From contig PAYY01000007.1 of assembly GCA_002715465.1 (NCBI GenBank), positions 32,474-96,473 of the forward strand: a stretch of DNA of 64,000 nt. The letters run 5' to 3'. Made by a program: the position numbers and the translations under genes. This DNA comes from Fidelibacterota bacterium (lineage in GTDB: Bacteria > Marinisomatota > Marinisomatia > Marinisomatales > S15-B10). Below are positions 57,067-64,000 of this stretch, in pieces; position 1 is the stretch's first letter; each line of letters opens with the position of its first letter. The notes beneath the pieces were generated by a model. It did not search any database. It had not been told where the DNA came from and was given only the letters and a program-made list of their open reading frames with translations.

Positions 57067-57450
57067 ATGAAATATGGATATCAAAGAACAATAAATTATG
57101 ATTTTGAAAAGGTCGATAAAAAAATAAGAGAAACATTAATGGAAGAAGGATTTGGAATCTTAACAGAGATAGATGTAAAAGAAGCCTTTAAAGAAAAACT
57201 TCAAATTGATTTTCAACGATTTAGAATTCTAGGTGCTTGTAATCCAATACTTGCACATAAAGCCCTTACTACTGAACTTGAAGTAGGAATGCTAATGCCA
57301 TGCAATGTAGTAATATGGGAAAACTCAGATGGCAGTGTCACTTTATCTGCAGGAGATGCTGAAATCCTTCTATCTGTTGCGGAAGCTGATTTAAACTCTA
57401 TTGCTTGTGAAGCGAACCAACGTTTACAGAGAGCTGTTGACGCAGTGTAA
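57067..57450 (+). CDS. DUF302 family protein
   Basis: 127 residues matching the DUF302 domain: EEGFGILTEIDVKEAFKEKL, then RILGACNPILAHKALTTELEVGMLMPCNVVIWE. The fold is an alpha/beta heart-shaped domain of unknown function found as a soluble protein, sometimes thought to bind ligands or metals. The lone cysteine in ACNP, common in this family, is present. It is in the same direction as, and two bases after, the aminotransferase, so cotranscription is likely. Confidence 0.85.
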   Translation: MKYGYQRTINYDFEKVDKKIRETLMEEGFGILTEIDVKEAFKEKLQIDFQRFRILGACNPILAHKALTTELEVGMLMPCNVVIWENSDGSVTLSAGDAEILLSVAEADLNSIACEANQRLQRAVDAV

Positions 57451-57462
57451 TAAATATTAATC

Positions 57463-57675
57463 ATGCCAATTTTTGATTATAAATGTAATAACTGTTGTGT
57501 CAAGTTTGAGGAGCTTATTCTATCTAAGAATGATGAGCCTGCAAAATGTCCATTTTGTAAAAACACAAAAATAGAAAAGATAATGAGTGTGCCAGCAGCT
57601 ATCTCATTGCAATCTGAAACAAAGTCTGAAAGTGCTTGTCCATGTGGTGATAAGCAAGGTACAGGATTTTCTTGA
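57463..57675 (+). CDS. FmdB-like zinc-ribbon protein
   Basis: 70 residues. It starts MPIFDYKCNNCCVKFEELI and has the second CxxC in KCPFCKNTKIEKIMSVPA, which is the FmdB/Zn-ribbon regulatory family pattern. The C-terminal stretch CPCGDKQGTGFS adds a further CxC pair, so a metal-binding role is plausible. It was named after a regulator of formamidase genes; its general function is unclear. It lies 12 bases after the DUF302 gene. Confidence 0.8.
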   Translation: MPIFDYKCNNCCVKFEELILSKNDEPAKCPFCKNTKIEKIMSVPAAISLQSETKSESACPCGDKQGTGFS

Positions 57676-57722
57676 ACATAATACAACTCCCGGTCGGAAG
57701 TGGAAAAAACACATAATTTATT

Positions 57723-59165
57723 TTGAAAATTGAACATTATGGCATTTTATCCTTGCTGGCACCTTTGGGAGCCTTAGTCTTTGCCTTATGGAAAAAACAA
57801 ATATATTTGGCACTCCTGTTTGGGTCGTGGTTAGGCTGTTTTGTCTTAAATAGCTGGAACCCTTTTTTTGCAACTACTGATACAATTGAAACAATAATTC
57901 ATGTTTTTTCTAATACCGGTAATACTCGCATTATCATTTATAGTTTAGCTGTGGGGGGAACATTAACCCTCATAACCGCAACTGGGGGTGTTCGTGGATT
58001 CATTCATTGGCTTGAAAAACGAAAATGGGTAAAGAATGCAACACATGCACAGTTAGTACCATTTCTAGTGGGTTTATTAATTACTATAGAAAGTTCAATT
58101 ACCTCTCTTATAGCGGGTACAATTGGCCGTCCACTTACTGATCAATATAAAATAAGTCGAGAAAAGTTAGCCTATATCTGTGACTCTACTTCGGCTCCAA
58201 TTTGTATTCTTATTCCTTTTAATGGATGGGGTGCATTTATTGTTGGTCTATTGTCAGTTCAAGGTATAACGTCACCAGTATCTATTCTTTTCCAAAGTAT
58301 TGCTTTTAATTTTTATCCAATAGTTGCCATTATGATAGTATTCGTTTGTATTATTTATAATTGGAATATAGGACCTATGTCTATAGCGGAAACAAGAGCG
58401 AAAGAAGAAGGAAAGCTTTTTAATGATAATGCTCGCCCATTGCTTGGAGATGACATTCTCGGTGTAAAGCCTTTAAAAAACATTAAGCCAAAAGCCTATA
58501 ATCTAGTTGCTCCTTTAATAACCATGGTTCTTGTAATTATAATAGGAATTTATGTAACAGGTCGATTAAATATTGGAAATGAGGAAATTAACTTTTGGAA
58601 TATAATTAAATTTAGTTCTGGATCTACAGCAGTATTGTGGTCAGTTATCATGAGCTTAATTGTAATAGCCATGCTAAATATTTTTAGAGATCTTTCTCTT
58701 ACTGATTATATAGATTTTATTATCAAAGGAATGGCTGGCATGATTCCAGTAGTAACTTTATTGGTGTTAGCTTTTTCTCTTGGCGATGTTGTCAGAGAAT
58801 TAGGGACAGGTGTTTATATAGCTGGCATAATATCCAATGTTCTTAATATCAAGATGGCTACAGTTGGTCTTTTTATTATATCATGTTTAATGGCATTTTC
58901 TACAGGTACTTCATGGGGAACTTTTGCAGTAATGATTCCTATAGCAATTCCTATGGCAATAGAATTAAATAGTGCAATTCCCATGTTTCTAGGAGCAGTT
59001 CTTGGTGGTGGGATCTTTGGCGATCATTGCTCTCCTATTTCAGATACGACAATTATTTCTTCAATGGCCTCAGGTTCTGACCATATTGATCATGTTCGAA
59101 CTCAAATGCCGTATGCAATTATTGGTGGAACTATTTCAATTTCCCTTTACTTTTTCTTAGCTTAA
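57723..59165 (+). CDS. nhaC: NhaC-family Na+/H+ antiporter-like transporter
   Basis: 480 residues and about 11-12 membrane helices. The NhaC-type signature is seen in GDHCSPISDTTIISSMASG near the C-terminus, and earlier ESSITSLIAGTIGRPLTDQYKISREKLAYICDSTSAPIC. The family exchanges Na+ or other solutes for protons. The start is TTG at 57723, and the start choice is uncertain. It follows the zinc-ribbon gene by 47 bases. A 219-base gap with a promoter follows. Confidence 0.9.
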   Translation: MKIEHYGILSLLAPLGALVFALWKKQIYLALLFGSWLGCFVLNSWNPFFATTDTIETIIHVFSNTGNTRIIIYSLAVGGTLTLITATGGVRGFIHWLEKRKWVKNATHAQLVPFLVGLLITIESSITSLIAGTIGRPLTDQYKISREKLAYICDSTSAPICILIPFNGWGAFIVGLLSVQGITSPVSILFQSIAFNFYPIVAIMIVFVCIIYNWNIGPMSIAETRAKEEGKLFNDNARPLLGDDILGVKPLKNIKPKAYNLVAPLITMVLVIIIGIYVTGRLNIGNEEINFWNIIKFSSGSTAVLWSVIMSLIVIAMLNIFRDLSLTDYIDFIIKGMAGMIPVVTLLVLAFSLGDVVRELGTGVYIAGIISNVLNIKMATVGLFIISCLMAFSTGTSWGTFAVMIPIAIPMAIELNSAIPMFLGAVLGGGIFGDHCSPISDTTIISSMASGSDHIDHVRTQMPYAIIGGTISISLYFFLA

Positions 59166-59295
59166 TTATTTATTGCTATTTTAATAGTGACTACTCTAAT
59201 CAAAATAGAATATATAGTGCATGGAATCAAAAACACACAGTAATAACCATGAATGCATAGGTTATAAACATAATTTTCCATTTTATTGTTTTTTC

Positions 59296-59325
59296 TTGAC
59301 ATATATAGCATAATCACCTTACACT
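59296..59325 (+). promoter_or_regulatory. Candidate sigma70 promoter for the MotAB-containing operon
   Basis: TTGACA at 59296-59301, an 18-base spacer, and TACACT at 59320-59325. It is followed by a leader of about 50 bases with two copies of the ATCCG(A/G)GGTAA motif before the GTG at 59385. It is the best promoter match in the gap after nhaC. Confidence 0.6.
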
Positions 59326-59341
59326 TATGTGATTGGCTTCC

Positions 59342-59381
59342 CTAATCCGGGGTAAATAGCTAAACGTAAAATCCGAGGTAA
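59342..59381 (+). promoter_or_regulatory. Duplicated leader motif before the surface-protein/MotAB operon
   Basis: CTAATCCGGGGTAAA at 59342-59356 and AATCCGAGGTAAC at 59370-59382 repeat almost the same word 27 bases apart. The second sits three bases before GTG 59385 and supplies the ribosome-binding GAGGT. The first is not next to any start codon, so translation alone does not explain it. Confidence 0.5.
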
Positions 59382-59384
59382 CCT

Positions 59385-60539
59385 GTGAAACGAACAGCAA
59401 AAGGCATATTCGTTCTGATGGGTCTTTTTATTATGGCCTATTCAGATCTCTCTGGACAGCTTCTAAAGAAGAAAGGTGACGTATATTCTGTCAAAGGTCA
59501 AATAATTGACCTAGAAGGGGAAGGCGTAGCTGATATAGAAGTTGTTCTTATAGATAGTGATGGTAAAAAAGTTGGAACTGAGAAAACAAAAAAACGAATT
59601 GGGAAAGGTTCGTTTGAATTTAAGAAGATTTTACCTGGTAATTATACCTTGTCAGCTTCAAGTGATGTTGGTGATGCAAGTCAGGAAGTTAAAGTAGAAG
59701 ATCAAGATCTAGAATTAGAATTAACTCTTGGCGCTGAGCCGGCTGAGGAAAAACAAACGGTTTCAACAAATAATGATGGTAGTAATGAAGGAAGTTCCGC
59801 TAGGATGCCACAAGAAGAATATGTAATGACAGAAATTAGTTTTGAGTTAAAAAAAATGGCTGCTGAGCTAGACCATCTATCAGGTCAGGTTAGAGACCTT
59901 CAAGCAAGAAGTGAGATGTGGGTAAACCCCTTGTCTATTTATGAGAAAGAAATCATTTTAGATAATGGTAGTACTGTTTTTGGTAAAATTGTTTACCAAG
60001 ATGAAGATATTTTGAAGGTAGAATCCTTAGTTGGCTACCTTGTTATTGATCGAAGTACTGTTGTTAGAATTGTAGAGAATGTAATGTCTCAAGAAGAACA
60101 AGAATACGTTCCTGAACAAATACGTGAGTCTTATAGCCCTCCACCAATGCCAAAACTTGCTGAGCCACGTTATGTTTCAGCGGATGCTTCTAATAGATCT
60201 CCAAGCAGAGATAGAGTAGCTAATATTGTATTGGTTGGTAATATTGCTGAAAAAACTGATCGTTCAAATAATAAAACTTTATCAGGACAAGTAAAGAATG
60301 TAGGTGGTAATAGAGCTGATTTTGTCAAAGTTAATTTTGTTTTACGAAAAAACTGGAGTGGAGAGACAAGAACATTAACCACTTTTGTAGGGGGATCTTA
60401 CCACACTTTTGATTCGGGGATTACTACAGACTCTTCTCTTTTGCCAGGTGCAACGGGAAATTTTGAATTGATTATACCTAGTGATATTGGTTCATTCTTA
60501 GGTTATTCATATACAATTGACTGGGAAGAATATGAATGA
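59385..60539 (+). CDS. Secreted protein: carboxypeptidase-regulatory-like, coiled-coil and FxLYD-like domains
   Basis: 384 residues. After the signal peptide (GIFVLMGLFIMAYSDLSGQ) comes a beta-sandwich of the CarboxypepD_reg type (SVKGQIIDLEGEGVADIEVVLI ... GSFEFKKILPGNYTLSASS; about 33-110). An acidic coiled-coil stretch follows (MTEISFELKKMAAELDHLSGQVRDLQARSE), then a short SH3-like segment (KEIILDNGSTVFGKIVYQDED) and an FxLYD-like beta domain (NIVLVGNIAEKTDRS ... SGQVKNVGGNRADFVKVNF). The start is GTG. It overlaps the next gene by four bases and opens the operon that ends in MotA/MotB. Probably periplasmic or outer-membrane-attached; role unknown. Confidence 0.75.
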   Translation: MKRTAKGIFVLMGLFIMAYSDLSGQLLKKKGDVYSVKGQIIDLEGEGVADIEVVLIDSDGKKVGTEKTKKRIGKGSFEFKKILPGNYTLSASSDVGDASQEVKVEDQDLELELTLGAEPAEEKQTVSTNNDGSNEGSSARMPQEEYVMTEISFELKKMAAELDHLSGQVRDLQARSEMWVNPLSIYEKEIILDNGSTVFGKIVYQDEDILKVESLVGYLVIDRSTVVRIVENVMSQEEQEYVPEQIRESYSPPPMPKLAEPRYVSADASNRSPSRDRVANIVLVGNIAEKTDRSNNKTLSGQVKNVGGNRADFVKVNFVLRKNWSGETRTLTTFVGGSYHTFDSGITTDSSLLPGATGNFELIIPSDIGSFLGYSYTIDWEEYE

Positions 60540-61504
60540 TTAGGATTTATCCAATATTTGTGAACTCATTGGTTCTAATAATAGTAATGGGGGTCGTTTT
60601 TGCTCAACAATCATCGGTTTCTGCTTATGATGAATCTCAGGCTGATGCATTTTTCTTGGATTTGGGTGTAGTAATTGAGCCAGTTACAGGAAATGAAAAG
60701 ATTAGCCGTTTAATAGAAAAGTCTCCTGAAGAAATTTCTTTTGTTGTTGATAAAAAGCCTAGCGGTTCAATATATATGGCATCTACCAAAGAGTTACATT
60801 CAACATTAAAAAGTATAAATCAAAAAATTGATGGCCTTGAAATAAGATTGCAAAATGAAATGGGTCAATTAGAAGAAAAAAACTACCGTAGAATGAATGA
60901 AAGAATATCTCTTTTAGAAAAGGCATTAGGTTCCCAAATGATAAGCCTGCAAGCGGAAAATAAAGAATTACGTAATTTGCTTTCGGACTTTCTTTCTCAA
61001 GAAATCATTCATAATGCGGAGAATACACTTGTAGATAAAGGTTTGCCTGTCCCCGGCATAGTTCTTGATGATTATGTAGAGTTAATGCCTGAAAAAGACA
61101 TGCATAATTCAGATACATCAAACAATTCTTTTAATAAAATGACTTATATGAATGGTGTTCTTGCATATCAACGTAAGGATTTCTCTATCGCAATAGAACA
61201 CTTCACAAAACTTGGACTTTCTGATTTAGATGATGTAACTGCGGGGAATATTCTTTATTGGCTTGCCGAGTCTTATTTTCGCCAAAATAGCTTTAAAGTC
61301 GCTTTGCGTCATCTTGAAAAAGTTGACATACTTTTTGAATCAGATAAGCGTGATGACGCCGTGGCGCTTTCAGGAATGGTCTATCGAGCTATGGGCGATA
61401 ATATTCAAGCCCAACAAGCTTTTGCTGAAATAATAGATTCATTTCCTGACAGTGAATATCTGAGGTTAGCTCAGATGGAATTAAGAAAAACTGTTGCTAA
61501 ATGA
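60536..61504 (+). CDS. CpoB/YbgF-like coiled-coil and TPR protein
   Basis: 322 residues. A signal peptide-like N-terminus (NSLVLIIVMGVVFAQ) precedes a coiled-coil segment (STLKSINQKIDGLEIRLQNEM ... MNERISLLEKALGSQ; about 90-160). The C-terminal third holds TPR-type helices (GVLAYQRKDFSIAIEHFTKL, LYWLAESYFRQNSFKVALRHLEKV, YRAMGDNIQAQQAFAEIIDSFPDSEY). This order is that of CpoB (YbgF), which works with Tol-Pal in E. coli. Here it is next to MotA/MotB, relatives of TolQ/TolR, so a similar adaptor role is plausible. Confidence 0.78.
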   Translation: MIRIYPIFVNSLVLIIVMGVVFAQQSSVSAYDESQADAFFLDLGVVIEPVTGNEKISRLIEKSPEEISFVVDKKPSGSIYMASTKELHSTLKSINQKIDGLEIRLQNEMGQLEEKNYRRMNERISLLEKALGSQMISLQAENKELRNLLSDFLSQEIIHNAENTLVDKGLPVPGIVLDDYVELMPEKDMHNSDTSNNSFNKMTYMNGVLAYQRKDFSIAIEHFTKLGLSDLDDVTAGNILYWLAESYFRQNSFKVALRHLEKVDILFESDKRDDAVALSGMVYRAMGDNIQAQQAFAEIIDSFPDSEYLRLAQMELRKTVAK

Positions 61505-62886
61505 ACTTAACAAAAAAAACGACATTTATTTTACTGCTCTTAATATCCCTTAACCCTCTTTTTGGCGTTACAAGAGTCTCCTTTACTCACCCTGGGTATA
61601 TGATGAAGATTCCGACAACTTTTATTAAAAGATCACCCTATCTTTTTACAACAGGCTTTACAAGTGAGATTCACAATTTTTCTCCTTTCAATACAACAAA
61701 GGGAGTTTTTTTCAGCATGGATGTTTCTGACCGTTTTACTTTAGGCTTTTCTTCAGGTCAAGGAGCGGATACCACAGCTGTAGAAAAATTGTTGGAATCC
61801 ACATTTGTTCCTCCTGTAGAATTTGGTTTCCATACGCAGTATAAAGTTTTTGTAAGACAAGACATGTCTGTGTCTATCGGTCTCCATGATATTATTTTTG
61901 AAAATGATACGCAAGATGGTTTAAGACTAGATCCAAAACAGCTATCTTTTTTTGCTGCTGTGGGTAGTGAGAAGAAATTTGGTGAATATAGCTTGAACAC
62001 CTATATGGGTTTTGGCACAGGAGGATTTTCTGTAACCCCATCTGGAGTTGCAACAGGAGCTGTTCAGCCAGATACGTCAGAACAGACTATGGGCGCGGGC
62101 GTTTTTGCTGGAGTTTTATTAAATACACCTTATATGCCTAAATGGGGTGGAATTGATTTTGTGGGTGAATTCGATGGTGCAGGCATCAATGTGGGACTCC
62201 GCATCCCCCTTACCTCGGATTACCGTCTGGGCTTAGGATTCACCCACTTAGAAAATTTGCCTGAATTCTCTAATAAGTACAGTGTAAAACATCCAGGTTT
62301 TGTTATGAATTTTACTATGACGATACCGAAAAGTCCTTCAGGAGTTCCAGGAGTTCCAGGTGGGGCTCCCTCTCCTATTCCTGATCGATTGAGGGGAGAA
62401 GGTAGTGTGGGAATGATTGATTCTACCCTCATGGCAGCGGATGGAGCTGTTACAATTCTTAGAGATTCATTAAAAGTTTCTCGTCACCAAGTTCGAAATC
62501 TTGCAACTCAAGTATCATTGCTTCAACAAAAATCGTTATCCTTGTCAGATTCTGTAAAGTCACTTAATCTTGCAAAAAATGTATCTCAAAAAAATATTAA
62601 TCGAGCAATGAGACACCTATCTAGATCTCTAAGATATTTTCATTCAGGAGATTACCGCGAGGCATTACAAGAAGTTGAAACAGCTCTAGAGATGAATCCA
62701 AATCTAGCTTTAGCCTATGCAAGGAGAGGATCTATTTATTATCAGCTTGGTGATCCTCAGCGTGCAACTATAAATTGGAACCTTGCTTTGCAAATGGATC
62801 CTGAGTACGATGATGTTCGAAATATATTAAAAGCTCTCCATGAGAACAGACTTAAAACAACCAGTTTTTCAAGAGAAAAGGATTAG
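61501..62886 (+). CDS. Outer-membrane barrel with C-terminal coiled coil and TPR
   Basis: 461 residues. After a signal peptide (FILLLLISLNPLFGV) the first ~280 residues form barrel-like strands (SPYLFTTGFTSEI, FTLGFSSGQG, VEFGFHTQYKVFV, KKFGEYSLNTYMGFGTGGFSV, GINVGLRIPLTSDYRLGLGF). A Pro/Gly-rich linker follows (GVPGVPGGAPSPIP), then a coiled-coil stretch (VRNLATQVSLLQQKSLSLSD) and two TPR repeats (SLRYFHSGDYREALQEVETALEMN, AYARRGSIYYQLGDPQRATIN). The barrel-plus-periplasmic-tail layout could tie the outer membrane to the CpoB-like protein and the motor. It overlaps the previous gene by four bases. Confidence 0.72.
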   Translation: MNLTKKTTFILLLLISLNPLFGVTRVSFTHPGYMMKIPTTFIKRSPYLFTTGFTSEIHNFSPFNTTKGVFFSMDVSDRFTLGFSSGQGADTTAVEKLLESTFVPPVEFGFHTQYKVFVRQDMSVSIGLHDIIFENDTQDGLRLDPKQLSFFAAVGSEKKFGEYSLNTYMGFGTGGFSVTPSGVATGAVQPDTSEQTMGAGVFAGVLLNTPYMPKWGGIDFVGEFDGAGINVGLRIPLTSDYRLGLGFTHLENLPEFSNKYSVKHPGFVMNFTMTIPKSPSGVPGVPGGAPSPIPDRLRGEGSVGMIDSTLMAADGAVTILRDSLKVSRHQVRNLATQVSLLQQKSLSLSDSVKSLNLAKNVSQKNINRAMRHLSRSLRYFHSGDYREALQEVETALEMNPNLALAYARRGSIYYQLGDPQRATINWNLALQMDPEYDDVRNILKALHENRLKTTSFSREKD

Positions 62887-62901
62887 AATAAGGATTAGAA
62901 T
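62878..62901 (+). repeat. 12-bp tandem duplication at the motA ribosome-binding site
   Basis: AAGGATTAGAAT occurs twice back to back, at 62878-62889 and 62890-62901, and the ATG of motA follows directly. The stop of the barrel gene (TAG 62884-62886) lies in the first copy. Confidence 0.9.
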
Positions 62902-63687
62902 ATGGATATTGCCACATTAGTAGGGATTCTTCTAGGGTTAGGCTTTACAATAGGTGGTATTGCCATGGCAGCTATAGCGGCTGGTGCTTCAGCGATGGTC
63001 TTTGTTTCAGCCTCTAGTTTTATCATTGTATTTGGTGGAATGGTTGCATCTGTATCAGTTGCTTTCCCTCTTTCTGATGTTCTAAAACTTGGCGCAGCTA
63101 TGGGCGCTGTGTTTAAAGGTGGTGATACGAAGCTTGGCGGTTTAGTTGATGAAGCTGTAGAATTAGCTGGGGTAGGTCGAAAAGGTGCGGCAGATCTTGA
63201 AAAAGGGATTGATAGTGTTAGCAACTATTTTTTCAGAGATGGCGTTCAGATGGTTGTAGATGGCTACTCTGAAGAAGAAATAGTAGATATTTTAAACACT
63301 AGGATAGATTATAGAGAAATAAGGGAAAAGAGTCAGGCTGAACTATTTAAAACTATGGGTACTATGTCTCCAGCATGGGGTATGATAGGAACTCTTATAG
63401 GGCTTGTTATAATGCTTGCAGGTTTCGGAGGTGAAGGGGGTGGAACTGAATCATTAGGTGTTGGTATGTCTGCAGCTCTCATCACGACTTTTTATGGAGC
63501 TTTACTTGCAAATCTTTTCTTTCTTCCTATGGCGGCTAAATTGAATGCAAGGATTTCCCAGACAAGTACTCTACAAGCAATGTTAGTTGAAGGTGCTAGG
63601 CTGATTCACCAGAGAAAACACCCGCTTATTGTTAGAGAAAAGCTGAACTCTTTTATTCCTCCTAAGGAATGGAAAAAAGACGAATAG
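62902..63687 (+). CDS. motA: MotA-like proton-channel stator subunit
   Basis: 261 residues with four membrane helices, the MotA layout: two at the N-terminus (ATLVGILLGLGFTIGGIAMA, SASSFIIVFGGMVASVSV), a cytoplasmic segment (VQMVVDGYSEEEIVDILNTRIDYRE), and two at the C-terminus (SPAWGMIGTLIGLVIML and ALITTFYGALLANLFFLPMAAKL). The PAWGMIGTL stretch holds the conserved proline. It conducts ions with MotB. There are no flagellar genes around it; the neighbours are envelope proteins. Confidence 0.92.
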   Translation: MDIATLVGILLGLGFTIGGIAMAAIAAGASAMVFVSASSFIIVFGGMVASVSVAFPLSDVLKLGAAMGAVFKGGDTKLGGLVDEAVELAGVGRKGAADLEKGIDSVSNYFFRDGVQMVVDGYSEEEIVDILNTRIDYREIREKSQAELFKTMGTMSPAWGMIGTLIGLVIMLAGFGGEGGGTESLGVGMSAALITTFYGALLANLFFLPMAAKLNARISQTSTLQAMLVEGARLIHQRKHPLIVREKLNSFIPPKEWKKDE

Positions 63688-63692
63688 ATTAA

Positions 63693-64000
63693 ATGGCAGC
63701 GACTCCTCAAGAAAGAAAAAAGTTGATAGCGAAAGGCCGTGATGAAGTAGAGGAAGGGCTTCCTGGTTGGTTTGGTACTTTTGCAGATATGATGACTTTA
63801 TTATTTGCGTTCTTTGTATTGCTAGCGGCTATTTCTACTATTGATCCTGTTAAACTTCAAGAAATGGCTGATGGTGTAGGTAAATCTGTAGGCAAAAAGG
63901 AAAAGCTTGATAATCAATCGATGTCGCTTGCAGATGTTAAAAAAGCTGCAGAAAAAATGGTTGAAGAAATGGAAGCAGACCCTGAAACTGGTGAAAAACC
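63693..64000 (+). CDS. motB: MotB-like stator subunit (partial, C-terminus outside window)
   Basis: The first 102 codons are visible and remain open to the right edge. The N-terminus has the MotB plug/helix pattern GLPGWFGTFADMMTLLFAFFVLLAAIST, with the proton-binding aspartate at D32, the same number as in E. coli MotB. The visible part ends before any peptidoglycan-binding OmpA domain, which would be expected beyond the edge. It starts five bases after the motA stop, so both are made together. Confidence 0.9.
   Translation, partial: MAATPQERKKLIAKGRDEVEEGLPGWFGTFADMMTLLFAFFVLLAAISTIDPVKLQEMADGVGKSVGKKEKLDNQSMSLADVKKAAEKMVEEMEADPETGEK

Noticed and set aside
62210..62222. Antisense copy of the ATCCGAGGTAA motif inside the barrel gene
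   Set aside because: It is in coding sequence on the other strand, with no gene start nearby; it is probably chance and lowers the weight of the motif slightly.

Overview
The window is 64 kb of compact, AT-rich bacterial chromosome around a replication origin. Lipid A genes (lpxB, lpxK), an ExbB/ExbD/TonB system, many signal-peptide outer-membrane proteins, a DUF5020 barrel and FG-GAP/Ig-like surface proteins point to a didermic bacterium of the Fibrobacteres-Chlorobi-Bacteroidetes group. A marine Marinimicrobia (SAR406)-like lineage is my best guess, but that placement is inference. No tRNA, rRNA, CRISPR array, insertion sequence or prophage was seen.

Layout. From 1 to 17.2 kb every gene is on the minus strand: yggS (partial), gyrA, gyrB, dciA, dnaN, two parvulin-type chaperones, mfd, mnmG, mnmE, yidC, yidD and rpmH. 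At 17.2-17.36 kb the strand switches, and dnaA starts on the plus strand with two perfect DnaA boxes over its start codon. Two parS-like sites lie at 11.72 and 13.62 kb. This marks the origin region. recF and rnpA are missing from their usual places.

From 18.7 to 24 kb lies lexA, then a thiol peroxidase of the BCP/PrxQ family whose peroxidatic cysteine codon is an in-frame TGA. A perfect 9-bp hairpin with a G-starting loop follows it directly, so the gene reads as a selenoprotein with a bacterial SECIS element. After it come an isochorismatase-like hydrolase, an M16 protease pair, a DHFR-like protein and an esterase. From 24 to 30.5 kb are a membrane-anchored SRPBCC protein with four copies of an unfamiliar 40-residue repeat, a sodium:solute symporter, a dihydrouridine synthase, a lipoprotein Cu,Zn superoxide dismutase and a DUF5020 barrel.

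From 30.6 to 35 kb is a lipid A cluster (Gfo/Idh oxidoreductase, ICMT-like methyltransferase, lpxB, DUF374 acyltransferase, lpxK). From 35 to 41.4 kb are two paralogous FG-GAP surface proteins and an outer-membrane protein with EF-hand-like loops. From 41.5 to 48.7 kb are a CtpA protease, exbB-exbD-exbD-tonB and a three-gene succinate dehydrogenase. From 48.8 to 59.2 kb is mixed metabolism: gshA, a lone nuoB, an internally deleted malic enzyme gene, a lone TRAP binding protein, a lipid kinase, two aminotransferases and an NhaC antiporter.

From 59.3 kb to the right edge an overlapping operon encodes a secreted FxLYD-like protein, a coiled-coil/TPR protein, an outer-membrane barrel with a TPR tail, MotA and the start of MotB. 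No flagellar gene is visible, so this may be a proton-driven machine spanning the envelope. The standout observations are the selenoprotein peroxiredoxin, the MotAB/outer-membrane operon, the new repeat protein, and a leader motif (ATCCGAGGT) found before several envelope-protein genes.
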